Shown one piece after another: positions 51,153 to 60,279 of a stretch of 64,000 bases of DNA (its first letter is position 1; every line of letters starts with the position of its first letter). This DNA is from Candidatus Aalborgiella aggregata. Its GTDB lineage: Bacteria > Pseudomonadota > Gammaproteobacteria > Burkholderiales > Burkholderiaceae_C. The notes under the pieces were generated by a model that was not told the DNA's origin, made no database searches, and saw only the letters and a list, made by a program, of their open reading frames with translations. The stretch spans positions 124,001 through 188,000 of the forward strand of contig JADIYY010000003.1 of assembly GCA_016705065.1 (NCBI GenBank). The letters run 5' to 3'. The position numbers were made by a program, and so were the translations under genes.

Positions 51153-52814
51153 TTATTCAGCCAGCTTGCGCATCAAGCCATGGGTCGAAGCATCCAAACC
51201 TGACAGGTCTCCCGTTTGAAAGCGCTTTTCAATATCGGTGGCCAAGGCTTTGCCAAGTTCCACGCCCCATTGATCAAAACTGTTGATGCCCCACACGCTG
51301 CCAGCGACAAAAGTGCGGTGTTCATAGAGCGCAATCAGCGCACCCAGGCTGGCGGGCGTTAAGTCGTCTAAAAGGAGCGTGGTACTGGGACGATTGCCAG
51401 GGAAATGTTTGTGCCCATTGGGGTCGGTTTTGCCCAACATCAGCGCCTGTGACTGTGCCAGCGCATTGGCCAACAGTTTTTCTTGATGCCCCGCCAAGCC
51501 ATGTCGTTCGCGCTTGACCACTACAAATTCAACTGGCACAGTATCTGAACCTTGGTGCAATACCTGAAAGAAAGTATGCTGCCCATCGGTACCAGGCTCA
51601 CCCCACACAAGCGTGGCCGTGGCGAATGGCAAGACTTCGCCCTTGGCATCAACCCGCTTGCCATTGCTTTCCATATCCAGTTGCTGCAGGTATGCGGGTA
51701 AGCGTTTCAATGCACTGTGGTACGGTGCTACACAACGGCTGGTAAATCCATGAAAATTGCGGTACCACACATCCAATAGCCCTAAGCGAACCGGCAAGTT
51801 ATGCGTCAATGGCGCAGTGCAAAAATGCGCATCCATCTGTGCTGCGCCTGCCAATAAATCTCTGAAATTTTGCTCGCCAATCGCAATGGCAATCGGCAAA
51901 CCAATGGCAGACCACAGAGAATAACGCCCACCCACCCAGTCCCAAAAGCCAAAGGTGGTGCTGATGCCAAATGCTTGTGCGGCTTTGACATTGCTGGTCA
52001 GCGCCACAAAATGCCTGGCGATACCTTTGTCCGCCACACTTAATTCAGATTTTTTTGGATAATTTGCGGCAAACCATGCCTTGGCAGAGTGCGCATTGGT
52101 GATGGTTTCAAGTGTCGTGAACGACTTGGACGAAACGATGAACAAGGTGTTTTCGGCTTTGAGCTGTTTCAGCACAGCCGCCAGTTCAGCGCCATCCACA
52201 TTGGACACAAAATGCAGGCGCTTGCCCGTCGTCGCAAAAGCATCAAGTGCCTGAGTCACCATGCGCGGCCCATTGTCAGAACCGCCGATACCAATATTGA
52301 CAATGTCGGTGAACTGCGCATCGGCACGAATGTGTTCGGCGAACGCCAGCATGGACGATAGAGTTTGCTGCACCTCATCAGAGTTGGACTTGCCAACACC
52401 TGTAGCATCGTTATTAGCTATATTATTCATAGCAACATAGGCAGTATTTATGCCGGCTACAAGCTGATTTTCAAAAAATTTATGGCCAGCAGACGGGCGT
52501 CGGAGCAGCCAGTGCATGGCGGCGCGGTTTTCGGTATTGTTGACCGCACTGCCCGCAAACATGGCATCACGGTGTGCTTCAATGCCGCACTGCTTTGCTA
52601 AATCGATGAGCAAATTTTGGGTGGTGGCATCCAGTCGGTTTTTTGACAAATCGGCGAACACATGGGGCGCTGCTTGGCTGAAATTTTCAAAGCGAGTCGC
52701 ATCTTGCGCGAAGGCATCGCGCACATCAAAGTCTTTGACGCTGTTTTGGTAGTGGGCGTGCAAAGCGGCCCAAGCGGGCGTGCGGTCACAGCGCGTACGG
52801 TCTTCAAATTTCAT
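51153..52814 (-). CDS. pgi: glucose-6-phosphate isomerase with repeat-encoded insertion
   Basis: A 553-aa glycolytic isomerase of glucose-6-P and fructose-6-P. Signatures are DWVGGRYSLWSAIGLPIAIA, IVSSKSFTTLETITNAHSAK and the catalytic Glu region MESNGKRV. Residues ~111-135 (QLVAGINTAYVAMNNIANN) fall on repeat copy 7 and look like an insertion between the FFEN segment and the next helix. It is 55 bp downstream of the AfuC-like ATPase on the same strand, so the sugar-phosphate transporter and the isomerase likely share an operon. Confidence 0.94.
   Translation of the reverse strand: MKFEDRTRCDRTPAWAALHAHYQNSVKDFDVRDAFAQDATRFENFSQAAPHVFADLSKNRLDATTQNLLIDLAKQCGIEAHRDAMFAGSAVNNTENRAAMHWLLRRPSAGHKFFENQLVAGINTAYVAMNNIANNDATGVGKSNSDEVQQTLSSMLAFAEHIRADAQFTDIVNIGIGGSDNGPRMVTQALDAFATTGKRLHFVSNVDGAELAAVLKQLKAENTLFIVSSKSFTTLETITNAHSAKAWFAANYPKKSELSVADKGIARHFVALTSNVKAAQAFGISTTFGFWDWVGGRYSLWSAIGLPIAIAIGEQNFRDLLAGAAQMDAHFCTAPLTHNLPVRLGLLDVWYRNFHGFTSRCVAPYHSALKRLPAYLQQLDMESNGKRVDAKGEVLPFATATLVWGEPGTDGQHTFFQVLHQGSDTVPVEFVVVKRERHGLAGHQEKLLANALAQSQALMLGKTDPNGHKHFPGNRPSTTLLLDDLTPASLGALIALYEHRTFVAGSVWGINSFDQWGVELGKALATDIEKRFQTGDLSGLDASTHGLMRKLAE
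52410..52483 (-). repeat. dispersed repeat, copy 7 (inside pgi)
   Basis: Read on the minus strand: AAAATCAGCTTGTAGCCGGC, then ATAAATACTGCCTATGTTGC and a TATGAATAATATAGC end. It aligns with copy 1. It is in the sense direction of pgi and adds ~20 residues without a stop. Confidence 0.8.
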
Positions 52815-52869
52815 TCGCCTAAATATAACTGAATTTGTTCAGCTCAATTCTTCGGCTCAATTGATCAGC

Positions 52870-53916
52870 TTAGTTGGCTACAACAACCGATACCCCATGT
52901 GGGGCGAGTTGGAGGTGGACGACTTGCCCCAATTGCAACACATCGGTTAAATCGGGCGACACCACAAAAATACTGCCCAATTCGGTATCAAAGGTGTATT
53001 CGTAGTTGTTGCCCAAATAGGCCAACTTGATCAATTTGGCAGGCATGCCTACACCGCTCTTTTCAATGTGCCACGCTTCAGGACGCACCGCCACTTTGAT
53101 TTTGCCGGCTGGTATCGCGTTGCGAGGTGTGATGCGCATGGATCCGACCTTGACCTGACCTCCCTCAGTCGGCTCTGCGGGAAACAGCATCGCTTCACCC
53201 ATGAAGCCAGCGACAAACTCACTTTGCGGACGTTCATACAAATCTTGCGGTGTGCCGCGTTGCGCAATGATGCCGTGGTCCATCACAATGATTTGATCGC
53301 TCACGGCCAAAGCTTCGCTTTGGTCATGCGTGACATACGCCACCGTGAGGTTCAAGCGCTGTTGCAAACCGCGAATTTCTTCGCGCATTTCACGTCGCAA
53401 GCGGGCGTCTAAATTGGAGAGCGGTTCATCGAATAACAAAACTCCCGGCTCTAAAACCAAAGCGCGCGCCAAAGCCACACGCTGTTGCTGACCGCCAGAC
53501 AACTCGCTGGGTAAGCGCTCATTAAATCCCGTCAAGCCCACGTTTTTCAAGGCATCGCTGGCTTTGGTTTGCGCTTCGTCTTTGCTAATGCCTGACATTT
53601 TGAGTCCATACATCACGTTATCTAACACGCTCATATGAGGAAAGAGCGCGTAGCTCTGGAACATCATGCTCACATTGCGCTCTGCTGGTCCCAGTGTGGT
53701 GACGTCTTTGCCGTCCATGATGATTTGCCCACTGGTGGGTGACTCTAAGCCCGCAATCATGCGCAGCGTGGTGGTTTTACCGCAACCCGATGGCCCCAAA
53801 ATGGTTGTCAAACTGCCTTTGGGAATTTCAAATGAAATGCTGTCAACAGCCAAGGATGCAGCTTTGTCCGTACCGTATCGCTTGCTGATGTTTTTGAATT
53901 CAACGCCTTTGTTCAT
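52870..53916 (-). CDS. ABC transporter ATP-binding protein, AfuC/FbpC-like
   Basis: A 348-aa ATPase. Walker A is GPSGCGKTTTLRMI, the signature is LSGGQQQRVALARALVLEPG, and Walker B is VLLFDEPLSNLD. The C-terminal TOBE-type regulatory domain (~240-348) is typical of the CUT1/FbpC/PotA group. It energises the fused permease upstream (29-bp gap). Substrate class is set by the binding protein. It is followed by pgi. Confidence 0.9.
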   Translation of the reverse strand: MNKGVEFKNISKRYGTDKAASLAVDSISFEIPKGSLTTILGPSGCGKTTTLRMIAGLESPTSGQIIMDGKDVTTLGPAERNVSMMFQSYALFPHMSVLDNVMYGLKMSGISKDEAQTKASDALKNVGLTGFNERLPSELSGGQQQRVALARALVLEPGVLLFDEPLSNLDARLRREMREEIRGLQQRLNLTVAYVTHDQSEALAVSDQIIVMDHGIIAQRGTPQDLYERPQSEFVAGFMGEAMLFPAEPTEGGQVKVGSMRITPRNAIPAGKIKVAVRPEAWHIEKSGVGMPAKLIKLAYLGNNYEYTFDTELGSIFVVSPDLTDVLQLGQVVHLQLAPHGVSVVVAN

Positions 53917-53945
53917 AGTGTTCTCTTAAATATGCCCTCAATCGG

Positions 53946-56171
53946 CTAATGGGCTGCAAGGGCAGTCGCTGGCGTACCCGCTTTGCGACGACCCAATTTG
54001 CGCTCACCGACCAAAAATTGAATCAGCGCTATCGCCAGCGACATCAAAATGATCAGCACAGTGCAATAGGCCAATGCCACACCATAGTCGCCATTGCCAA
54101 CGCGGCCAATGATGTAGGTGGTGGCCAATTCATTCTCGGCGGTGACCAAGAAAATCACCGCACTGACGGTGGTCATGGCGCGTACAAAACTGTACACCAA
54201 GGCCGCTACCAGTGCAGGTTTAAGCAATGGCAAAACCACTTTGAAAAGAGTTTGCGCCGTCGATGCGCGCAACATCAGTGAGGCTTCGTCCAATGATTTA
54301 TCCAACTGTTTGAACGCCGCAGTGCCTGCCCGCACCCCCACAGGTAAATTGCGAAACATAAAACACAGCACAATGACTAAGCCTGTACCTGTTAATTCGA
54401 CAGGCGGTACATTAAAGGCCAATATATAACTCACCCCCAACACCGTCCCGGGTATGGCGAAAGCCAACAAGGCAGCAAATTCAAACAGCCCCTGCCCTTT
54501 GAATTCGGTACGCGCCAAGATGTAGGCAATCAACAAACCGACAGCCGCCGTCATGGGTGCAGATATGCCCGCCAATTTAATGGTGGTGAAGAACGAGCTC
54601 CATGCGGTGCCAGCCCACACCATGCCAAATTCACCCCATTCAATACCAAAAGCCGTTTTGAAGTGCGACAAGGTGAAGGTGTAATCGCGACCCCAAGTCT
54701 GAACAAAACCACCTGCAAAAGCAAATAAATACACGACAACAGTAAAGGCCAGCCACGGATAGACCACAGCATTGAGTGTTCTGCGCACACTGTCGGGTAG
54801 CACCATGGCAATACCCGCATCGCCTTTGCCGCTCACCGTGGTGTAATTTTGCTTACCCAATAAACCGCGCTGCAATGCGAATACCAATAAGGCAAACACC
54901 GTCAATATCCAAGCCAAGGATGCCGCGCGACCTTGGTCATATTGCGCACCCACAATGGCAAAAAAGATGTCGGTAGACAACACCGCAAACTGCCCACCCA
55001 CCACAATGGGGTTGCCAAAATCTGCCATGCTTTCAATAAAACCTACTAAAAAAGCGTTGGCCAAACCGGGCTTGAGCAAAGGCAGGGTGATGGTGAAAAA
55101 AGTTTGTTTGCGATTGGCACGCAGCGTTTGTGCGGCCTCTTCTAAACTGGGCGCAATGCCTTGCACCACGCCACGCATGATCATGAATGCGATGGGTGTA
55201 AAGGCAAATGTTTGGGCAATCCAGACACCAAACCAACCGTAAAACCACCTCCCAGGTGGTATGCCAAACGCATATTCCAAAAATTGATTGACGATGCCGG
55301 CGCGACCAAACAACAAAATCAAACCCAAACCGACGACGAATGGTGGTGTGATGATGGGCAATAATGCAATCACACGCAAAGGCGTTTGTATGCGTGGCCC
55401 CGCACTGCGCTCAGCCATCAGCGCCATCATGGTTCCCAATACGGTGGTTGTGGCCGCTGTCATCAAGCCCAAAAACAATGTGTTCCACGCGACACCACAA
55501 CGCTGACCACCTGCCAAACAATTCAAGCCCCATATGCGTTCATTGCCGATGCGTTCAAAAATTGCCGTGAATGACCACTTGCCCTCTTCGGTTAAAAACG
55601 CACCGTACAGCGCTTTGGAAACCGGAAACGCAATGAACATCAGCAACAAAACGGTGCAACTCAAAACAGCTGATGCGATGAACAAATCGCCTTTAAAAAA
55701 GCCGCGTCGCGCTATGCCAAAGGCACTGATCATCACCAATGCGAGCAGCACCACAAATGCGCCGATGCCAATGCCAAATTGATTCAACGCCAGTTCGCCA
55801 AACTGCGTATTGAATGCTTCAAATTGCCAACCTTTTGCGCCAATTAAAAATCCACTGACCAACAGACCTAAAAAACCAATACCACCACCCGCCATGAACC
55901 AATTGCCCTGCGTTTTGCCCGCTGGCACTGCCAAACCCATCGCCGCAATGATCAGACCGACCAAACCGATGAGCAACCATTTTCTGCCGTAGGTCAAGGC
56001 TTGTACCAAACCGTTTGCAGTTTCACTACCACCAAATATTTGAGGCAGGACACTGTACCAAGCGGTGTCTTGAATGGCATACCAAGGCAATAGCACAAAC
56101 GCCAATAAGCCGAGCACCAGCCACAGACGAATCGCTTTATTGGGGTTTTTATTCACGGTTGCTTGTTTCAA
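53946..56171 (-). CDS. ABC transporter permease with two fused domains, AfuB-like
   Basis: A 741-aa inner-membrane protein with about fourteen or more helices, made of two BPD_transp_1 permease units fused in one chain. EAA-loop-like segments are SLEEAAQTLRANRKQTFF (first half) and KSLDEASLMLRASTAQTLF (second half). The length suits AfuB (~690) better than FbpB (~500-550). The start appears to be TTG at 56171; a GTG at 56156 is an alternative. It is preceded by a stable hairpin in the afuA-afuB gap. Confidence 0.88.
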   Translation of the reverse strand: MKQATVNKNPNKAIRLWLVLGLLAFVLLPWYAIQDTAWYSVLPQIFGGSETANGLVQALTYGRKWLLIGLVGLIIAAMGLAVPAGKTQGNWFMAGGGIGFLGLLVSGFLIGAKGWQFEAFNTQFGELALNQFGIGIGAFVVLLALVMISAFGIARRGFFKGDLFIASAVLSCTVLLLMFIAFPVSKALYGAFLTEEGKWSFTAIFERIGNERIWGLNCLAGGQRCGVAWNTLFLGLMTAATTTVLGTMMALMAERSAGPRIQTPLRVIALLPIITPPFVVGLGLILLFGRAGIVNQFLEYAFGIPPGRWFYGWFGVWIAQTFAFTPIAFMIMRGVVQGIAPSLEEAAQTLRANRKQTFFTITLPLLKPGLANAFLVGFIESMADFGNPIVVGGQFAVLSTDIFFAIVGAQYDQGRAASLAWILTVFALLVFALQRGLLGKQNYTTVSGKGDAGIAMVLPDSVRRTLNAVVYPWLAFTVVVYLFAFAGGFVQTWGRDYTFTLSHFKTAFGIEWGEFGMVWAGTAWSSFFTTIKLAGISAPMTAAVGLLIAYILARTEFKGQGLFEFAALLAFAIPGTVLGVSYILAFNVPPVELTGTGLVIVLCFMFRNLPVGVRAGTAAFKQLDKSLDEASLMLRASTAQTLFKVVLPLLKPALVAALVYSFVRAMTTVSAVIFLVTAENELATTYIIGRVGNGDYGVALAYCTVLIILMSLAIALIQFLVGERKLGRRKAGTPATALAAH

Positions 56172-56177
56172 ACAAAT

Positions 56178-56208
56178 GAGCGCATAACCCGCTAAAGTTA
56201 TGCGCTCA
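56178..56208 (-). promoter_or_regulatory. intercistronic hairpin between binding protein and permease
   Basis: A perfect 12-bp inverted repeat TGAGCGCATAAC / GTTATGCGCTCA with a 7-bp loop fills the 56-bp gap. No T-run follows. Such hairpins commonly protect the upstream binding-protein mRNA and lower permease expression. Confidence 0.7.
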
Positions 56209-56227
56209 ACACCTTAGCTTTATCAAG

Positions 56228-57238
56228 TTAACGAGGCAAAGAATTCACTTCTTTTTCCCACTTGGCAATCAAACGACGACGTTCTGCCGACGCGCCATAC
56301 TTGGCATAGTCGTAATTGATGAATTTGATCTTTTTGAAATCAGGAATTCTCGAATCATTCTTCGCATTCTTGTTAGATGGCAATTGGAACTGCTTGGCTG
56401 CAGCGGCCATTTCTTGCGCCGCCGGTGTTAAAGCCCATTCGTAAAACTTCTTGGCTTCTTCTAAATTGCGCGCACCTTTGATGATGCTCATCGAACCAAT
56501 CTCAGCACCTGTTCCGTCTGCAGGTGTGATGGTTTCGATAGGGAAACCGGCTATCTTTTCACCTGGTCCATCATGCACAAAGCTGATAGATACAGTGGTT
56601 TCTCCACGTGCTGCTGCTTTGATGGGTCCTGTGCCGCTGCGTGTGTATTGGCTGATATTTTTATGTAGCTTTTTCATGTATTCAAACGCTTGGTCTTCGC
56701 CCATCAACTGCACCAATGTAGCCACCATGGTGTAAGCCGTTCCGCTGGATGCTGGGTTGGCCACTTGAATTTCACCCTTGAGTGCAGAGTTCAGCAAATC
56801 AGCCCATGTTTTCGGTACGGAAAGTTTTTTCTTGGCCAATAATTCGGTGTTGTATCCAAAACCCAAAGGCCCAGAATAGATACCTACGGTTCTGTATTTC
56901 GATTGCTCGGCTTGTTTTTGCGCCCATGTGTGCAACATCGACATGGAAGGCGATTTGTATTCCAAAGACAAACCTTGCTCAGCTGCTTGCAAATGGGGAT
57001 CACCTGTACCGCCAAACCAAATATCGGTTTTGGGATTGTCTTTTTCAGCAATCAATTGAGCCAAAGCTTCGCCAGAGCCTTTCATGGAAATGTTGATTTT
57101 CACGCCTTTGGCCTTGCCGTAGACCGTGCCAAGCATGTTGCACCACTCGGCTTGTACCGAACAAATCACATTCACTGTTTGAGCTTGTGTTGCAGCACTT
57201 AAAGCCACGAATGCAGCAGCTACCCATATTTTTTTCAT
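56228..57238 (-). CDS. ABC transporter substrate-binding protein, AfuA-like (hexose-phosphate?)
   Basis: A 336-aa periplasmic binding protein with signal peptide (VAAAFVALSAATQAQTV). It has the family-6 binding-protein segments DIWFGGTGDPHLQAAEQGL and SGPLGFGYN. A H-D pair (VHDGPGEK, His222-Asp223) and Glu246 (TGAEIGS) have the same spacing (+24) that I recall for the sugar-phosphate ligands His205, Asp206 and Glu229 of AfuA. No clear paired Tyr iron site of FbpA is seen. This and the neighbouring pgi favour glucose/fructose-6-phosphate over ferric iron. The start has GGGAG upstream. Confidence 0.8.
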   Translation of the reverse strand: MKKIWVAAAFVALSAATQAQTVNVICSVQAEWCNMLGTVYGKAKGVKINISMKGSGEALAQLIAEKDNPKTDIWFGGTGDPHLQAAEQGLSLEYKSPSMSMLHTWAQKQAEQSKYRTVGIYSGPLGFGYNTELLAKKKLSVPKTWADLLNSALKGEIQVANPASSGTAYTMVATLVQLMGEDQAFEYMKKLHKNISQYTRSGTGPIKAAARGETTVSISFVHDGPGEKIAGFPIETITPADGTGAEIGSMSIIKGARNLEEAKKFYEWALTPAAQEMAAAAKQFQLPSNKNAKNDSRIPDFKKIKFINYDYAKYGASAERRRLIAKWEKEVNSLPR

Positions 57239-57357
57239 TGTCTCCCCAATCCCATCAGTTGTATTTCAGCATGCTGATGATACTTAATCGAATTGAAGCG
57301 GTGAATAGGGAATTACGCTAAGCGATACAGAAAACTTCCGATGGTGTGCAGAACACG

Positions 57358-58362
57358 TTACAGACGATTTTCCTGTACCGCATGGCATGCTACTTTAGTA
57401 CCAGCCATGTCGATCATTTCGGGACGTTCAGCTTTGCAACGTTCGTTGGCATGTGGGCATCTGGGGTTGAATGCACAACCTGATGGCGGATTCAAGGGGT
57501 TGGGCACCTCGCCTTGTACTGGTGTTCGGGCACGGCCAGTGTCGTGCATTTTCGGAATCGCATCGAGCAGCATTTTGGTATAGGGATGCAAGGGTCGATC
57601 AAACAAGGTGTGTTTGTCCGCAAGCTCGACCAAACGCCCTAGGTACATCACACCCACTCGGTCACTTACATGACGCACAACAGCCAAGTTGTGACTGATG
57701 AACAAATAGGTGAGGCCTTGCGTGTTTTGCAAATCTTTCATGATGTTCAGTACTTGCGCTTGCACACTCACATCCAAAGCGCTGGTAGGTTCGTCACAAA
57801 CCAAAAATTCTGGCTGTGTTGCCAAGGCACGCGCAATGGAAATGCGCTGGCGCTGCCCACCCGAAAACTGGTGTGGGTATTTGGGCATGTCCAGAGGGCT
57901 CAACCCCACTGAACTCAACAATTCACCCACACGTGCACTCAATGCAGCTTCATCTTTGATGATGCCATGCTCTATCAAGGGCTCAGCGACGATGTCTCGC
58001 ACCCGCCAACGTGGATTGAGCGATGCATAAGGGTCTTGGAATATCATTTGAATGCGCGCACGCAAATTCAATTCATCTGCGCTCTTATAAGTTGCATGCG
58101 CATCTTTGCCATCAAATGTGAAACTGCCGCGCGTGGGTGAATAAAGACCGACCATCAAGCGCGCGACGGTGCTCTTGCCACAACCCGATTCGCCCACCAA
58201 GGCCAATGTTTTGCCTTTTTCAATTTCGAAACTTACGCCATCGACGGCATGCAATTTGAGCCTAGGCTTGCGTTCTATCACGCGCGTCAACCACGGGGGC
58301 GACACATCGAAATCCATCGCGATGTCTTGCACTTGAACAAGCGCTTTGCTTGGCTTGCTCAT
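57358..58362 (-). CDS. dppF: dipeptide/oligopeptide ABC transporter ATP-binding protein (DppF-like)
   Basis: A 334-aa ATPase. Walker A is ALVGESGCGKSTVARLMVG, the signature FSGGQRQRISIARALATQP, and Walker B FLVCDEPTSALD. The C-terminal Cys-containing oligopeptide motif is GCAFNPRCPHANERC, typical of the Dpp/Opp ATPases. It overlaps the partner ATPase by four bases. It is the last gene of the cluster. Confidence 0.93.
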   Translation of the reverse strand: MSKPSKALVQVQDIAMDFDVSPPWLTRVIERKPRLKLHAVDGVSFEIEKGKTLALVGESGCGKSTVARLMVGLYSPTRGSFTFDGKDAHATYKSADELNLRARIQMIFQDPYASLNPRWRVRDIVAEPLIEHGIIKDEAALSARVGELLSSVGLSPLDMPKYPHQFSGGQRQRISIARALATQPEFLVCDEPTSALDVSVQAQVLNIMKDLQNTQGLTYLFISHNLAVVRHVSDRVGVMYLGRLVELADKHTLFDRPLHPYTKMLLDAIPKMHDTGRARTPVQGEVPNPLNPPSGCAFNPRCPHANERCKAERPEMIDMAGTKVACHAVQENRL

Positions 58363-59354
58363 TGAGTGACCTCATGCTTTTGAGTTTCAACTTGATTTGA
58401 CAACAACCAGCAAGCTGCTTGGGTTGCACCCGCACTTTCCAGCTTAGGTCGCTCTTCTCGACAGCGATCAAATGCTTGGGAACAACGAGGATTGAAGGCA
58501 CAGCCTTTCGGAATGGCATTTAATCGCGGCATGGAACCTTCAATTTGATGCAGTCTCTCAACGTCAACGCTGATGTCTGGAATGGCAGCCATCAAGCCAG
58601 CGGAATACGGGTGTGCAGGGTGATTGATGACCTCGTGGACAGGGCCTATTTCTACTATGCGCCCTGCATACATCACGGCCACACGGTCACAAGTCTCAGC
58701 GATTACGCCCATGTCATGGGTAATGAGCATGACGGCTGCGCCACGTTTTTTGCAAATTTCTTTTAGCAAACCTATGATTTGCGCCTGAATAGACACATCA
58801 AGCGCAGTTGTGGGTTCGTCTGCCACGACCAACATAGGCTCGGCTGCCAGTGCCAATGCAATGACCACACGTTGTCGCATGCCACCGCTGAATTGATGCG
58901 GATATTGATCAATACGTTGCTCAGCCGCTGGTATGCCGGTGTCTTGCAACAATGCAATCGCTCTTTGCCTGGCTTCGGCTTTGCTCAAAGGCAAGTGCGC
59001 CAAAATGGTTTCTGTGAGCTGTTGGCCAATTGTGTACAAGGGATTCAGCGAGGTCAGTGGGTCCTGAAAAATTGCTCCAATCTGTTTGCCGCGAATATGC
59101 CGCATCTGTTCGTGCGCCAAATGGTCGATGCGTTTTCCTTGTAATAGTATTTCGCCCCCAGCAACACGGCCTGGAGGTTCCAGCAAGCCAATGATGGCTG
59201 CACCAGTCAATGATTTGCCTGCACCAGATTCTCCTACAACGCCCAATATCTCCCCTGCGGCCAAATCAAACGAAACGCCGTCCAGTGCACGCAGTGTTCC
59301 GTGCCGACTGGGAAATTCAACAATTAAATTCTTGACTTCAAGTAGTGGTGACAT
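58359..59354 (-). CDS. dppD: dipeptide/oligopeptide ABC transporter ATP-binding protein (DppD-like)
   Basis: A 331-aa ATPase. Walker A is GVVGESGAGKSLTGAAIIG, the signature FSGGMRQRVVIALALAAEP, and Walker B MLVVADEPTTALD. The C-terminal motif GCAFNPRCSQAFDRC is present. It pairs with DppF as a heterodimer. It is 13 bp from dppC. Confidence 0.93.
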   Translation of the reverse strand: MSPLLEVKNLIVEFPSRHGTLRALDGVSFDLAAGEILGVVGESGAGKSLTGAAIIGLLEPPGRVAGGEILLQGKRIDHLAHEQMRHIRGKQIGAIFQDPLTSLNPLYTIGQQLTETILAHLPLSKAEARQRAIALLQDTGIPAAEQRIDQYPHQFSGGMRQRVVIALALAAEPMLVVADEPTTALDVSIQAQIIGLLKEICKKRGAAVMLITHDMGVIAETCDRVAVMYAGRIVEIGPVHEVINHPAHPYSAGLMAAIPDISVDVERLHQIEGSMPRLNAIPKGCAFNPRCSQAFDRCREERPKLESAGATQAACWLLSNQVETQKHEVTQ

Positions 59355-59367
59355 GCTCAGTACGTTT

Positions 59368-60276
59368 TTATTGCAGTTTTGGATTCAAGGCATCGCGTAA
59401 CCAGTCGCCGAGTAAATTCACACTCAGCGCAATGACTACCAACATCAAACCCGGGAAGGCAGCAATCCACCATTCGCCTGAAAACAAGTAATCATTGCCA
59501 ACGCGTATCAATGTACCTAAGGATGGTGCAGTTGGAGGTGCGCCGACGCCCAAAAACGACAATGTGGCCTCGGTAATGATGGCTGTTGCGACTTGTATGG
59601 TCGCTAACACGAGTACGGGACCAAGCACATTAGGCAGTACATGCTTGCGCATGATACGAAAAGGATGCACTCCCGTCACGCGCGCGGCTTGCACATATTC
59701 TTTGTTGCGCTCCACCATGGTCGTTCCGCGCACAGTTCGTGCATATTGAACCCAACCTGTCAGCGTGATGGATAAAACCAAGACACCCAAAGCCAATGTA
59801 TCAGGCGCATTGGGGAATAGCGCGCGACCTACCCCAGCAATCAAAAGTGCCACCAGAATTGCCGGGAAAGACAGCATCACATCACACAAACGCATCAAAA
59901 AGGTGTCGACCCACCCACCCAAAAACCCTGCCAGCAAACCCAGACTGACACCGATGAGTACCGACAGAATCACCGACAAAACACCAACAGCCAAGGATAT
60001 TCTGGCGCCATACATCAAGGCAGACAAAATATCACGGCCTTGATCATCTGTGCCAAGCCAGTATTTACCACTGCCCTCTGGGTACCACGCGGGCGGCAGT
60101 CGCGCATCGCCCAACTCCAAAGTTGTCAAGTCAAACGGATTGTGCGGTGCTACCCATCCTGCAAATACCGCACAAAACACACACAACAATGCAACGATGG
60201 CGGCCGCAATGGCAACTGGGGAGTTGCGAAAACTATAGCCTACATCCCCATTCCACCATTGTTGCAGTGCACGCAT
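59368..60276 (-). CDS. dppC: dipeptide/oligopeptide ABC transporter permease (DppC-like)
   Basis: A 302-aa inner-membrane permease with six helices. An OppC-type N-terminal helix (AIVALLCVFCAVFAGWVAP) is followed by WLGTDDQGRDILSALMYGAR. The EAA loop is EYVQAARVTGVHPFRIM. The end is NLLGDWLRDALNPKL. It starts 3 bp from dppA. Confidence 0.92.
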   Translation of the reverse strand: MRALQQWWNGDVGYSFRNSPVAIAAAIVALLCVFCAVFAGWVAPHNPFDLTTLELGDARLPPAWYPEGSGKYWLGTDDQGRDILSALMYGARISLAVGVLSVILSVLIGVSLGLLAGFLGGWVDTFLMRLCDVMLSFPAILVALLIAGVGRALFPNAPDTLALGVLVLSITLTGWVQYARTVRGTTMVERNKEYVQAARVTGVHPFRIMRKHVLPNVLGPVLVLATIQVATAIITEATLSFLGVGAPPTAPSLGTLIRVGNDYLFSGEWWIAAFPGLMLVVIALSVNLLGDWLRDALNPKLQ

Positions 60277-60279
60277 GGT

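Noticed and set aside
56228..57238. Ferric-iron binding protein (FbpA)
   Set aside because: The adjacent-Tyr iron site is not evident, while an AfuA-like His-Asp/Glu set and the pgi linkage are. Iron is not fully excluded.
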